From Candidatus Moraniibacteriota bacterium (GTDB taxonomy: Bacteria > Patescibacteriota > Minisyncoccia > Moranbacterales > UBA1568), in contig CAINXS010000067.1 in NCBI GenBank assembly GCA_903854995.1, forward strand, positions 1 to 54,017: a DNA stretch of 54,017 bases, in the 5' to 3' direction. The translations under genes and the position numbers were made by a program. Positions within the stretch are counted from its first letter, which is position 1. Every line of letters starts with the position of its first letter. Under the pieces are notes generated by a model. That model was given only the letters and a program-made list of their open reading frames with translations, was not told the DNA's origin and ran no database searches. Positions 39,783 to 48,033 of the stretch are shown one piece after another.

Positions 39783-39883
39783 ACTCACAACTGACGACTC
39801 ACAACTTATAACCAACCAGGAACGGGAACGAAGGAGTTGTTTGTAGGGTCGTAAAAAGTTGTATGTTGTAAGTTGTAAGTTTA
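39783..39883 (+). repeat. Paired period-7 arms in the rplB-rpsS gap
   Basis: actcacaactgacgactcac-aacttataacc (39783-39814) follows the rplB stop. AAGTTGTATGTTGTAAGTTG-TAAGTTTA (39857-39883) precedes rpsS. Both have period 7 and are in complementary senses. Confidence 0.7.
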
Positions 39884-39893
39884 GAGAAACGAT

Positions 39894-40241
39894 ATGTCTC
39901 GAAGCCTCAAGAAAGGACCATACGTAGATCCGAGAGTGACTAAAAAGCTCGAGGGTCGAAAGATCGGTGACAAGACCGTCATCAAGACGTGGTCCCGAGC
40001 CTGCACGATCTCGCCGGAAATGGTCGGATTCACCTTCGGCGTCCACAACGGAAAGGATTTCATCCCGGTGTACGCGACGGAGGAGATGGTCGGCCACAAG
40101 CTCGGTGAGTTCTCTCCGACGAGGAAGTTCCAGCGGCATGGCGGCAAGATCCAGAAGGAAATGGATTCGGCGGCGAAACAGCGCGACCTCGAGGCGAACA
40201 AGGCGGCAAAGGCGGCAGCAGGAGGTCCGAAGAAGAAATAA
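39894..40241 (+). CDS. rpsS: Ribosomal protein uS19, 115 aa
   Basis: Head protein contacting t[14 protein letters not shown] opens the family, and [34 protein letters not shown] matches the core. About 20 extra Lys/Ala-rich residues follow the core. Starts 10 bases after the repeat arm. Confidence 0.97.
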   Translation: MSRSLKKGPYVDPRVTKKLEGRKIGDKTVIKTWSRACTISPEMVGFTFGVHNGKDFIPVYATEEMVGHKLGEFSPTRKFQRHGGKIQKEMDSAAKQRDLEANKAAKAAAGGPKKK

Positions 40242-40272
40242 TTCCAGGTGATTCGAATCTGAGAACACGGTT

Positions 40273-40803
40273 ATGCAGGTAACAGCAAGACTCAACAACC
40301 TGAAGATCGCCCCCCGGAAAGTCCGTCTCGTGGCTCATGTGATCAAGGGAATGTCCGCCGATGCGGCGCTCATCGAGCTTTCCAAGCAGGTGAAGCGTTC
40401 GTCGGAGCCCATGAGCAAGCTCCTTCGGAGCGCGATCGCGAACGCGGAGCACAACTTCGGGATCGATCCCTCGAACCTTTTCGTCCGTTCCGTCCTTGTG
40501 GGCGACGGCAAGCGCCTCAAACGCTGGCAGCCCCGGGCATTCGGACGGGCCAACCAAATCCTTCACCGTCTTTCGAACGTATCCCTCGTCGTAGAGGAGC
40601 GGATCGAAGGATTGAACCGCAAGGAGGTCCGGAGGGAGGAGGCGAAGAAGGCCACCCTGCCGAAAAAGACGAAGGAGACGGAAGGAAAGGTGGTCCTCGC
40701 GGCGGACGAACGGAAAGAGACGAAGAAGGACTCGTCCGTGAAACAGGAAATGAAGGAGAGAAAGAACGCCGTCAAACGGGTTTATCAGAGGAAATCGATC
40801 TAA
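40273..40803 (+). CDS. rplV: Ribosomal protein uL22 with charged C-terminal extension, 176 aa
   Basis: Exit-tunnel protein. The core (residues ~1-112) contains A-R-L-N-N-L-K-I-A-P-R-K-V-R-L-V and L-R-S-A-I-A-N-A-E-H-N, with R-W-Q-P-R-A-F-G-R-A at the tunnel loop. A ~60-residue K/E/R-rich tail follows, which ordinary L22 lacks. It is 10 bases from rpsC. Confidence 0.95.
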   Translation: MQVTARLNNLKIAPRKVRLVAHVIKGMSADAALIELSKQVKRSSEPMSKLLRSAIANAEHNFGIDPSNLFVRSVLVGDGKRLKRWQPRAFGRANQILHRLSNVSLVVEERIEGLNRKEVRREEAKKATLPKKTKETEGKVVLAADERKETKKDSSVKQEMKERKNAVKRVYQRKSI

Positions 40804-40813
40804 CACACTCGCT

Positions 40814-41482
40814 ATGGGACAGAAGATTCATCCGATCGGGTTCCGGCTCGGCGTGACCGCGGGATGGAAATCGCGCTGGTTCGACTCGAGGAACTTCCAG
40901 AAGACGCTCCGCGAGGACGTCGAAATCCGTGAGTTCATCACGAGGAAGTGGAAGGCCGCCGCGATCGCCGACGTGCATATCGAACGCTCCGCGAACACGC
41001 TTCGGATCATCATCAACACTTCCCGCCCGGGCGTGCTTATCGGACGTGGCGGTACGGGAGTCGAGGACCTGACCCGTGTCATGAAAGCGCGATTCTTCCG
41101 CGGACGGAAAGTCGACCTCAAGATCGATATCATCGAGGTCAAGTCGCCGGACCAGAACGCCTCGCTGGTCGCACAGGCCGTCGCGGAACAGCTCGAGAAG
41201 CGTATGCCGTTCCGTCGGATACTCAAGGGTACGATCGAGACCATCATGAAGCAGCGTGAGGTGAAGGGGGCGAAGATCGAAATTTCCGGACGGCTCGGCG
41301 GCGCCGAAATGTCCCGTCGGGAATGGACTTCCAAGGGAGAGATTCCGCTTCATACGCTCCGCGCGGACATCGATTTCTCGAAAGCCGAAGCGAGGACGAC
41401 CTATGGGACGATCGGAGTGAAGGTCTGGATCAACAAGGGGGAGAAATTCGAGGATCGCGAGGCGAAGGAATCCGCGGAATAA
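40814..41482 (+). CDS. rpsC: Ribosomal protein uS3, 222 aa
   Basis: mRNA-entry protein of the small subunit. [13 protein letters not shown] opens the family. The KH domain [13 protein letters not shown] and the C-terminal [25 protein letters not shown] are intact. Length is typical. Confidence 0.98.
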   Translation: MGQKIHPIGFRLGVTAGWKSRWFDSRNFQKTLREDVEIREFITRKWKAAAIADVHIERSANTLRIIINTSRPGVLIGRGGTGVEDLTRVMKARFFRGRKVDLKIDIIEVKSPDQNASLVAQAVAEQLEKRMPFRRILKGTIETIMKQREVKGAKIEISGRLGGAEMSRREWTSKGEIPLHTLRADIDFSKAEARTTYGTIGVKVWINKGEKFEDREAKESAE

Positions 41483-41519
41483 GACCGAACGACGCTACAA
41501 GAAGATTGAAGACAACCGT

Positions 41520-41942
41520 ATGTTGCTCATGCCACGAAAAGTGAAACACCGGAAAGCCCATCGCGGCGGATGGCCGAAAGGCCCGACCGACAAAGGGGCT
41601 CGCGTCAGCTTCGGAAGCTTCGGCCTGAAGGCCATGGAGACCGGGCTCATCTCCGCGAGGCAAATCGAGGCGGCACGACGTGCCATCACTCGGCATATCC
41701 TCCGCGGCGGAAAGGTCTGGATCCGCATTTTCCCGGACAAGCCGATCACCAAGAAGGGTGAGCAGACCCCGATGGGTAAGGGAAAGGGAAGTGTCGACCA
41801 CTATGTGGCGAAGGTACAGGCCGGAAAGGTGCTCTTCGAACTCGACGGCGTTTCGCGGGAGGCGGCGGCGGAAGCGATGCGGCTTGCGTCACACAAGCTG
41901 TCGGTAAAGACGAAGTTCGTCGACCGACACGGAACCGAATAA
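41520..41942 (+). CDS. rplP: Ribosomal protein uL16, 140 aa
   Basis: A-site-proximal protein. [16 protein letters not shown] opens the protein (ATG 41520, or 41529 at M-P-R-K). [34 protein letters not shown] and M-G-K-G-K-G are invariant elements. Context aaccgtATG, no SD. Operon order is canonical. Confidence 0.97.
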   Translation: MLLMPRKVKHRKAHRGGWPKGPTDKGARVSFGSFGLKAMETGLISARQIEAARRAITRHILRGGKVWIRIFPDKPITKKGEQTPMGKGKGSVDHYVAKVQAGKVLFELDGVSREAAAEAMRLASHKLSVKTKFVDRHGTE

Positions 41943-41952
41943 GGGCAACCGT

Positions 41953-42147
41953 ATGAAGATGAAAGAACTCCGTGAGAAAAGCCGTGGTGAGCGCGAGAAA
42001 CTCCTTCTCGACCTCCGAACGAAGGTCCGCGAACTCCGGTTCTCGGTCGCCGGACGGGAGACGAAGAATCACCGCGAATATCGGGCCCTGAAAAAGGACG
42101 TCGCACGGGTGATGACCCTCGGGCACGAAGAGGAATTAAACGCATAG
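41953..42147 (+). CDS. rpmC: Ribosomal protein uL29, 64 aa
   Basis: Small helical exit-site protein. M-K-M-K-E-L-R-E-K-S opens the first helix and L-R-T-K-V-R-E-L-R-F-S matches the conserved hinge. R-A-L-K-K-D-V-A-R-V forms the last helix. Ten bases from rplP (caaccgtATG) and 7 bases from rpsQ. Confidence 0.95.
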   Translation: MKMKELREKSRGEREKLLLDLRTKVRELRFSVAGRETKNHREYRALKKDVARVMTLGHEEELNA

Positions 42148-42154
42148 AAGACCT

Positions 42155-42427
42155 ATGGCAACCACGAAGCAGACAACCGAACAAACGACCTCGAAGGCGC
42201 CGACGCTGCGTGGGACCGTGACGAGCGCCAAAGCGGCGAAGACGATCACGGTCGAGGTGAAGACCCTCAAGGTCCATCCGAAGTACGGGAAGCGGTACCG
42301 CTCCTCGAAGAAGTACCTCGTGCATGCGCCGGAAGGGACATACGCGGAGGGCGATACGGTGACGTTCCGCGAGTGCCGACCGCTTTCCAGCAGGAAGAGA
42401 CACGAGGTGGTCACGGACGCGAAGTAA
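42155..42427 (+). CDS. rpsQ: Ribosomal protein uS17, 90 aa
   Basis: OB-fold primary binder of 16S rRNA. L-R-G-T-V-T-S-A-K-A-A-K-T-I-T-V-E-V begins the barrel, H-P-K-Y-G-K-R-Y-R-S-S-K-K-Y-L-V-H-A follows, and F-R-E-C-R-P-L-S-S-R-K-R is the conserved end. A ~14-residue Thr/Lys/Gln-rich N-terminal extension precedes it. Confidence 0.95.
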   Translation: MATTKQTTEQTTSKAPTLRGTVTSAKAAKTITVEVKTLKVHPKYGKRYRSSKKYLVHAPEGTYAEGDTVTFRECRPLSSRKRHEVVTDAK

Positions 42428-42453
42428 GTCATGAAGACGGCTGAAGCACGCAT

Positions 42454-42825
42454 ATGATACAGGCAGAAACACGGCTCAGAGTGGCCGACAATTCCGGAGC
42501 GAAGGTGATCGAGTGCTTCAAGGTGCTCGGTGGGACGAGACGACGCTATGCCGCCATCGGTGATATCGTGGTCGCGTCCGTGAAATCCGCCGAACCGCGT
42601 GGCGCGGTGAAGAAGGGCGACAAGGTTCGGGCCGTTATCGTCCGACAGACGCGGGAGTATCGCCGGAAGGACAACTCCTATATCCGATTCGACGAGAACG
42701 CCGCGGTCATCCTCGATGCGAACGGCGTCGATCCGAAGGGTACCCGTATTTTCGGTCCGGTCGCGCGCGAGCTTCGCGAAAAGGGATTCTCGAAGATCGT
42801 CTCGCTTGCGCAGGAGGTGCTCTAA
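42454..42825 (+). CDS. rplN: Ribosomal protein uL14, 123 aa
   Basis: Intersubunit-face protein. [17 protein letters not shown] and [12 protein letters not shown], then [15 protein letters not shown] are nearly invariant. Length is standard. A 130-base gap filled with inverted repeat arms separates it from rplX. Confidence 0.98.
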   Translation: MIQAETRLRVADNSGAKVIECFKVLGGTRRRYAAIGDIVVASVKSAEPRGAVKKGDKVRAVIVRQTREYRRKDNSYIRFDENAAVILDANGVDPKGTRIFGPVARELREKGFSKIVSLAQEVL

Positions 42826-42826
42826 C

Positions 42827-42947
42827 GTAAGCTTCCGTAGCTTCGAGAGCTTCATAAGCTTCGTTCGAAAGAAAGAAGTTGATGAGGCTTAAGAAGTTGG
42901 GAGCCGGGAAGCTTGGAAGCTCGAGGAAGCTAATGAAGCTAACGAAG
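42827..42947 (+). repeat. Paired period-9 GCTTCNNNA arms in the rplN-rplX gap
   Basis: GCTTCCGTA, GCTTCGAGA, GCTTCATAA, GCTTCG (about 42831-42863) follow the rplN stop. The complementary series GGAAGCT, TGGAAGCT, GAGGAAGCT, AATGAAGCT, AACGAAG (about 42908-42947) precedes rplX. They can form a long imperfect stem. Confidence 0.7.
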
Positions 42948-42955
42948 TCAGGATT

Positions 42956-43261
42956 ATGAAACTGAAGAAAGGAGACGAAATCGAGGTGATCGCCGGAAAG
43001 GACCGCGGAAAGCGCGGGAAGGTTTCGAGCATCATCACCAAGGAAGACAAGGTGATCGTCGAGGGCGTGAACGTCATGACGAAGCACGTCAAGGCGGGGC
43101 GTGACGGAAGCAAGGGAGAGCGTATCGAGAGGCCGTTCCCGATACATGTCTCGAACGTGATGCTTGTCTGCCCCCATACCGGAAAGCCGACGCGCGTCGG
43201 ATATGCCGTCGAGGGCGGGGAGAAGGTCCGTGTGAGCCGGCGTTCCGGCAAGGCGATCTAA
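42956..43261 (+). CDS. rplX: Ribosomal protein uL24, 101 aa
   Basis: Assembly-initiator protein of the large subunit with a KOW motif. M-K-L-K-K-G-D-E-I-E-V-I-A-G-K-D-R-G-K-R-G-K-V opens the domain, and G-V-N-V-M-T-K-H-V-K follows. C-P-H-T-G-K-P-T-R-V-G-Y is a common later segment. It starts 9 bases after the repeat series. Confidence 0.96.
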   Translation: MKLKKGDEIEVIAGKDRGKRGKVSSIITKEDKVIVEGVNVMTKHVKAGRDGSKGERIERPFPIHVSNVMLVCPHTGKPTRVGYAVEGGEKVRVSRRSGKAI

Positions 43262-43292
43262 CGAGAGCGATTATCCGAACAACCGATTGAGT

Positions 43293-43847
43293 ATGAACCA
43301 GCCGATCATGAAAACGAAATACCGGGAAATCCTTCCGGAGCTCGGAACAGCCCTGGGTGCGAAGAACGCGCTGGCTCTTCCGCGTATCATGAAGGTGACG
43401 GTGAACGTCGGAATCGGGAAGTTCCAGAAGGAGCAGGCCCGTGTCGATGAGATACTTGCGGCATTGACGGCCATCACCGGGCAGAAGCCGGTCCTCGCCA
43501 AGGCGCGCAAGGCCATCGCCGGCTTCAAGATCCGTGAAGGACTCGAAGTCGGTACGCGAGTGACGCTTCGCGGTCGCCGCATGTGGCAGTTCCTCGATCG
43601 GTTCTTCTACGCGACGCTTCCCCGAACCCGTGACTTCCAGGGTATTCCGGTTTCCTCGGTGGACGCCTCCGGGAACTGCAATATCGGACTTCGGGAGCAT
43701 ATGATCTTTCCGGAAGTCGTTCCCGAAAAGGTGCAGACGGTCTTCGGTCTCCAGGTCACGATAACGACGACGGCGAAGAATCGGGAAGGCGGACTGGAGC
43801 TGTTCCGGAAACTCGGACTCCCGTTCCGGACCGAGGAAACTAAGTAA
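43293..43847 (+). CDS. rplE: Ribosomal protein uL5, 184 aa
   Basis: 5S rRNA-binding protein. Y-R-E-I-L-P-E-L, L-P-R-I-M-K-V-T-V-N-V-G-I-G, I-T-G-Q-K-P-V-L-A-K-A-R-K-A-I-A-G-F and G-N-C-N-I-G-L-R-E-H-M-I-F-P-E are conserved. ATG 43293 (M-N-Q-P) is used; TTG 43287 is in frame but not needed. Length is typical. Confidence 0.96.
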   Translation: MNQPIMKTKYREILPELGTALGAKNALALPRIMKVTVNVGIGKFQKEQARVDEILAALTAITGQKPVLAKARKAIAGFKIREGLEVGTRVTLRGRRMWQFLDRFFYATLPRTRDFQGIPVSSVDASGNCNIGLREHMIFPEVVPEKVQTVFGLQVTITTTAKNREGGLELFRKLGLPFRTEETK

Positions 43848-43871
43848 CGACGACCCCTAAATGTATCTCTT

Positions 43872-44057
43872 ATGGCGAAGACTTCAGTAATAGCGAGGGC
43901 ACTCAAGCATCCGAAGTTCTCCACGCGCATCGTGAGGCGGTGCTGGAAGTGTGGTCGGAAGCACGGGTATCTCCGCCGCTACGATCTCTGCCGGATCTGC
44001 TTCCGTGAACTCGCGTCGAAAGGCGAGATTCCGGGAGTCAGGAAATCCTCGTGGTAA
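43872..44057 (+). CDS. rpsN: Ribosomal protein uS14, zinc-binding type, 61 aa
   Basis: Short S14 with four zinc ligands, C-W-K-C and C-R-I-C, separated by 12 residues ([12 protein letters not shown]), followed by F-R-E-L-A and P-G-V-R-K-S-S-W, the expected C-terminus. Position after rplE is canonical. Confidence 0.97.
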   Translation: MAKTSVIARALKHPKFSTRIVRRCWKCGRKHGYLRRYDLCRICFRELASKGEIPGVRKSSW

Positions 44058-44149
44058 TCGGGATCGGTTTCCAGGTCCGACCCTTCGGGAAGCGAAGAGG
44101 GGCTCGGAAACGGGAAGTCGATGAATGCTATACAGTAAGAACCTAGACT

Positions 44150-44560
44150 ATGTTGGACCCAATCGCAGACATGCTCACCAGGATTCGAAACGCGCAGCGC
44201 GCCGGACACAAGACGGTCTCGGTGCCCGCTTCGAAGCTGAAGTTCGCCATCGCGGAGACGCTCCTTTCGCGCGGTTTCATCGAGGCCGTCGAGAAGCAGC
44301 GTGACGAGACCGGAAAGAAGGAATCCCTCGAGATCACGCTCAAGTACGTCGAGCGGTCGTTGCTTCGACGTGATCCGGCCATCATCGGGATACGACGTAT
44401 CAGCAAGGAGGGATGCCGCGTGTACGCGAAGAAGGGCGAGATCCGCAAGGTGAAGAACGGATACGGCCTGGCGATCGTCTCGACCTCGAAGGGCGTGATG
44501 AGCGGTGAGGAGGCGTATACCAAAGGACTCGGAGGAGAGTATATCTGTGAGGTCTGGTAA
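44150..44560 (+). CDS. rpsH: Ribosomal protein uS8, 136 aa
   Basis: 16S central-domain binder. D-P-I-A-D-M-L-T-R-I-R-N-A, V-P-A-S-K-L-K and the C-terminal G-Y-G-L-A-I-V-S-T-S-K-G-V-M-S...G-G-E-Y-I-C-E-V-W are standard. It is preceded by a 92-base gap with no clear signal, and AAGTC repeat arms follow its stop. Confidence 0.97.
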   Translation: MLDPIADMLTRIRNAQRAGHKTVSVPASKLKFAIAETLLSRGFIEAVEKQRDETGKKESLEITLKYVERSLLRRDPAIIGIRRISKEGCRVYAKKGEIRKVKNGYGLAIVSTSKGVMSGEEAYTKGLGGEYICEVW

Positions 44561-44562
44561 TA

Positions 44563-44659
44563 TTCAAGTCGAAAGTCTAAAAGTCAAAAGTCGAAAGTCA
44601 CGAGCGGACAGGCTTGGGATCGGCGGAATGACTGAGAAGATAATGAAGCTAATGAAGCC
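44563..44659 (+). repeat. AAGTC period-7 arm and GAAGCT period-9 arm in the rpsH-rplF gap
   Basis: aagtcgaaagtctaaaagtc-aaaagtcgaaagtcac (about 44566-44601) follows the rpsH stop. TAATGAAGCTAATGAAGCC (44641-44659), the same unit as before rplX, precedes rplF. Here the two arms are from different families and are not complementary. Confidence 0.6.
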
Positions 44660-44662
44660 GTT

Positions 44663-45199
44663 ATGAGTCGAATAGGAAAAAAACCGGTTCACGTCACGAA
44701 GGGCGTTGAGGCATCCGTGAAGGCGAACGTCGTGACCGTAAAGGGCCCGAAAGGTGAGCTTTCCTTCGCGCATCATATCGATGTCGAGGTCGCTCTCGCG
44801 GAAGAGACGTTTACCGTGACCAAGCGAGGCGAGTCGAAACGCGCTGCGGCCGTCTGGGGAACGACCGCCAAGGTGCTTTCGAACATGATCGAAGGTGTAA
44901 CGAACGGTTTTCAGAAGCAGCTCGAGCTCAACGGCGTCGGATACCGTATGGCGGTCGCGGGAAAGAAGATCAATCTCGCGCTCGGTTTCTCTCATCCGGT
45001 CGAGGTGGCCATTCCGGCAGGCATCGAGGCGAAGATCGAGGGAAACGTCTTGACGATAACCGGCATCGACAAGCGGGCGGTCGGACAGTTCGCCGCGGAA
45101 ATCCGTCGCCTGAAACCGGTGGAACCGTACAAGGGGAAAGGCTTCAAGTACGTCGGCGAAATCGTCCGTCGGAAGGAAGGGAAGAAGTCATCTTCCTAA
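44663..45199 (+). CDS. rplF: Ribosomal protein uL6, 178 aa
   Basis: Two-domain large-subunit protein near the factor-binding site. M-S-R-I-G-K-K-P-V opens the fold. V-T-N-G-F-Q-K-Q-L-E-L-N-G-V-G-Y-R, and the C-terminal I-R-R-L-K-P-V-E-P-Y-K-G-K-G-F-K-Y are the family signature. Length is typical; context gccgttATG. Confidence 0.97.
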   Translation: MSRIGKKPVHVTKGVEASVKANVVTVKGPKGELSFAHHIDVEVALAEETFTVTKRGESKRAAAVWGTTAKVLSNMIEGVTNGFQKQLELNGVGYRMAVAGKKINLALGFSHPVEVAIPAGIEAKIEGNVLTITGIDKRAVGQFAAEIRRLKPVEPYKGKGFKYVGEIVRRKEGKKSSS

Positions 45200-45227
45200 T
45201 CGTGAATAGATTGTTTTTCATACGCAT

Positions 45228-45584
45228 ATGCTGAAGCAGATACTGAGGAACCAGGAACGGAGAAGGCGGGCGCGTCGCGTGCGCGCGAAGGTGTCCGGCA
45301 CCGCCGAGCGGCCGAGACTTTCGGTTTTCCGGAGTCTTCGGAACCTGACCGTCCAGGTCATCGACGATATTTCCGGGAAAACGGTCCTGGCCGTCAGCAT
45401 CCGCGATTTGGGAAAGGACGCGAAGAACACCGTCGAAAGCGCCGTTCTTCTCGGGAAGAAAGTCGGCGAGAAGTGTCTCGCTGCCGGCATCCAGACGGTC
45501 GTGTTCGATCGTTCCGGATATCGTTATCACGGGAAGGTGAAGGCCGTTGCCGATGGGGCGCGCGAGGCCGGACTCCGGTTCTAA
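45228..45584 (+). CDS. rplR: Ribosomal protein uL18, 118 aa
   Basis: 5S rRNA-binding protein. R-R-R-A-R-R-V-R-A-K-V-S-G-T-A-E-R-P-R-L-S-V-F-R-S and F-D-R-S-G-Y-R-Y-H-G-K-V-K-A-V-A-D-G-A-R-E-A-G-L are characteristic. Length is typical. 18 bases precede rpsE. Confidence 0.97.
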   Translation: MLKQILRNQERRRRARRVRAKVSGTAERPRLSVFRSLRNLTVQVIDDISGKTVLAVSIRDLGKDAKNTVESAVLLGKKVGEKCLAAGIQTVVFDRSGYRYHGKVKAVADGAREAGLRF

Positions 45585-45602
45585 GCAATTCCGAACAACG
45601 TT

Positions 45603-46157
45603 ATGGCAATGAAACAACAGTCGAAGGGACGGCGCGGCGGCGGACGCCGGGAAAAGCCGGAATATGATCAGAAACTTCTGTCGCTCGCGCGCGTGACCCG
45701 CGTCGTGAAAGGCGGTCGCCGGTTCCGTTTCCGCGCGACACTCGTGATTGGGAACCGCAACGGAAAGGTCGGCGTCGGCGTCGCAAAGGGAAACGATGTC
45801 TCGGATGCCATCCAGAAGGCCTTCAACGACGCGAAGAAGAACATCGTCTCGGTTCCGCTCGTCAACGGGACAATCGCCCATGACGTGTACGCGAAGGAAG
45901 GCAGCGCGAAGGTACTTCTCAAACCGGGTAAGGAGGGTCGCGGACTCATCGCCGGCGGGGCGGTCCGTGCCGTGTCCGATCTGCTCGGGGTGAAGGATAT
46001 CGTCTCTAAGTCGCTCGGCTCCTCGAACGCGCTCAATCTCTCCCGCGCCACGGTCCGCGCGTTCGGTCAGCTCAAGAACGAACCGCCTGCGGCCAAGGAA
46101 GTCTCGACCGAGACCGAAGCCAAGGCCGAAGCGCCGTCGACCGAATCGAACCAGTAA
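45603..46157 (+). CDS. rpsE: Ribosomal protein uS5 with C-terminal extension, 184 aa
   Basis: Fidelity protein of the small subunit. R-V-T-R-V-V-K-G-G-R-R-F-R-F, G-V-A-K-G-N-D-V-S-D-A-I-Q-K-A and the later S-L-G-S-S-N-A-L-N-L-S-R-A-T are conserved. The last ~25 residues are Glu/Ala/Thr-rich and extra. rplO follows directly with no rpmD (uL30) between, a hallmark gap in CPR genomes. Confidence 0.97.
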   Translation: MAMKQQSKGRRGGGRREKPEYDQKLLSLARVTRVVKGGRRFRFRATLVIGNRNGKVGVGVAKGNDVSDAIQKAFNDAKKNIVSVPLVNGTIAHDVYAKEGSAKVLLKPGKEGRGLIAGGAVRAVSDLLGVKDIVSKSLGSSNALNLSRATVRAFGQLKNEPPAAKEVSTETEAKAEAPSTESNQ

Positions 46158-46169
46158 GAGAAGAACCGT

Positions 46170-46610
46170 ATGCAGATCCATTCCTTATCCGTCGAGAAGA
46201 AGCCGGGACGCAAGCGTGTCGGCCGTGGTGGTAACCGGGGCAAGACCGCCGGACGCGGAACGAAGGGACAGAAATCCCGTTCCGGAGCCTCCGTCGATCC
46301 GCTGTTCGAAGGCGGACGATCTTCAATCATCGATCGCTTGAAAAAGGTGAAGGGATTCAAATCCCCGCACGCGAAGCGCGTCACATTGACCCTTTCCTTT
46401 CTCGAGCGACATTTCGACGCCGGCCAGGAAGTCAGCCGGGAAACGTTGCTCGCGAAGAAGCTGTTCTCGCCTAAGTGCGTGACCGGCGGATTCAAGGTCG
46501 TCGGGGGTGGAGAACTTTCCAAGGCGCTCGTCTTTGATTCCCGTATCCGCTTTTCCGATACCGCGCTCGAGGCCGTGAAGAAAGTCGGGGGGACTATCCG
46601 TGAGGACTAG
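46170..46610 (+). CDS. rplO: Ribosomal protein uL15, 146 aa
   Basis: Late-assembly large-subunit protein. K-R-V-G-R-G-G-N-R-G-K-T-A-G-R-G-T-K-G-Q-K-S-R-S-G opens the extended arm, and the globular part ends A-L-E-A-V-K-K-V-G-G-T-I. Directly follows rpsE (gaaccgtATG). Confidence 0.97.
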   Translation: MQIHSLSVEKKPGRKRVGRGGNRGKTAGRGTKGQKSRSGASVDPLFEGGRSSIIDRLKKVKGFKSPHAKRVTLTLSFLERHFDAGQEVSRETLLAKKLFSPKCVTGGFKVVGGGELSKALVFDSRIRFSDTALEAVKKVGGTIRED

Positions 46611-46618
46611 TTTTCCGC

Positions 46619-46624
46619 TATACT
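46619..46624 (+). promoter_or_regulatory. Possible -10 element before secY
   Basis: TATACT, 27 bases before ATG 46652. There is no good -35, so it may be a minor internal promoter for secY-adk-map. Confidence 0.35.
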
Positions 46625-46651
46625 GGGAACGTAACCCTTTCCGATACCCTC

Positions 46652-47923
46652 ATGATGCGCGCGTTCCGACAGGTATTCGCCGTCTCCGAACTCCGGGAGA
46701 AGATTCTCTTCATCCTCGGAGTTCTTGTCGTATACCGATTTGCCGCCAATATTCCGATGCCGGGAGTCAATATGGCCGTCCTTTCGAACCTCTTCGATCA
46801 GAACAGCATGCTCGGACTCCTGAATGCCTTTTCCGGAGGTGGCTTGAAGGGCGTTTCCGTCGTCATTCTCGGAGTGGCGCCGTACATTTCCGCTTCCATC
46901 ATCATGCAGCTTCTGACCATGGCCGTACCGGCGTTGGAACGGATCCAGAAGGAAGAGGGTGAGGCCGGTCGCCGAAAATTTACGATGTGGACGAGATGGA
47001 TCACTCTGCCACTCGCGGCCGTACAGGCGTTCGGCATGATCACCCTGCTCAAATCGCAGGGAGTCATCGCGGTGTCGTCTCCGGCGACGCTCGCGGTGAT
47101 GATCGTGACAGCCGTGGCCGGAACGGTCTTTCTCATGTGGCTCGGCGAGCTCATAACCGAGAAGGGTCTTGGAAACGGCGTTTCCATGATGATTTTCGCC
47201 GGCATCATCGCCGGACTGCCGGTATCGTTCGCTAGGTTCCTCTCGACATGGGACCCGGCTCAAATCTTTTCCTACCTGCTTTTCCTCGCGGTCGCCGTCA
47301 TAACGATCGCGGGAGTCGTTTTCGTGAACGACGGACAGCGGGTCATTCCGGTGTCATATGCGAAACGGATGCGCGGGGCCCGGGTATACGGCGGGGCGTC
47401 GACCCATCTGCCGCTCCGGGTGAACCAGGCCGGCGTCATTCCGATCATCTTCGCCGTGTCGATCATCCTGATTCCGAAAATGGCGGCGAGCTACCTTTCG
47501 CAGTCGGGGTCCGGTCGCGTCGCCGACATCGCCTTCGCGGTCAACGCGTTCCTGGCCGATCAGTGGGTCTACGCCGGACTGTATTTCCTCCTGGTCGTCG
47601 TCTTCACGTATTTCTATACGGCCGTCGTCTTCGATCCGTTCAAAATCGCGGAAAACCTTCAGAAACAGGGAGGATTCATTCCGGGAATCCGTCCCGGAAC
47701 CGCTACGGCGGAATATCTCGGGCGCGTCATCAATCGTATCACGCTCGGAGGGGCGTTGTTCCTCGGCGTCATCGCGGTTCTGCCGTCCGTCATCCAGAAC
47801 GTGACGAACATCCAGTCGCTCACCCTCGGAGGCGTGTCGATACTCATCGTGGTGTCCGTCGTGCTCGAGCTCATGAAGCACGTCGAAGGGCAGCTTTCCA
47901 TGCGCAGCTACGAAGGGTTTTAG
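46652..47923 (+). CDS. secY: Protein translocase subunit SecY, 423 aa
   Basis: Channel subunit of the Sec translocon. Ten spans are visible. The N-terminal segment R-E-K-I-L-F-I-L-G-V-L-V-V-Y-R-F-A-A-N-I-P-M-P-G-V is conserved, as are P-Y-I-S-A-S-I-I-M-Q-L, G-N-G-V-S-M-M-I-F-A-G-I and the C-terminal R-S-Y-E-G-F. The length is typical. Order rplO-secY-adk-map is canonical. An AAGTC repeat arm follows its stop. Confidence 0.98.
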   Translation: MMRAFRQVFAVSELREKILFILGVLVVYRFAANIPMPGVNMAVLSNLFDQNSMLGLLNAFSGGGLKGVSVVILGVAPYISASIIMQLLTMAVPALERIQKEEGEAGRRKFTMWTRWITLPLAAVQAFGMITLLKSQGVIAVSSPATLAVMIVTAVAGTVFLMWLGELITEKGLGNGVSMMIFAGIIAGLPVSFARFLSTWDPAQIFSYLLFLAVAVITIAGVVFVNDGQRVIPVSYAKRMRGARVYGGASTHLPLRVNQAGVIPIIFAVSIILIPKMAASYLSQSGSGRVADIAFAVNAFLADQWVYAGLYFLLVVVFTYFYTAVVFDPFKIAENLQKQGGFIPGIRPGTATAEYLGRVINRITLGGALFLGVIAVLPSVIQNVTNIQSLTLGGVSILIVVSVVLELMKHVEGQLSMRSYEGF

Positions 47924-48030
47924 ACTGTCAAAAAAGTCGATAGTCTGAAAGTCGGAAGTCCGAACGTCAGGAGACGAAATCGTACGTGTGGTCTGTCCGG
48001 GCTTTTGACGTGTAACTTATGACTGGTGAC
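47924..48030 (+). repeat. AAGTC period-7 arm after secY
   Basis: actgtcaaaaaagtcgatag-tctgaaagtcggaagtccgaacgtc follows the secY stop. Before adk, cttttgacgtgtaacttatgac keeps a period of 7 with GAC/AAC cores in the complementary sense. Confidence 0.5.
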
Positions 48031-48033
48031 ATT

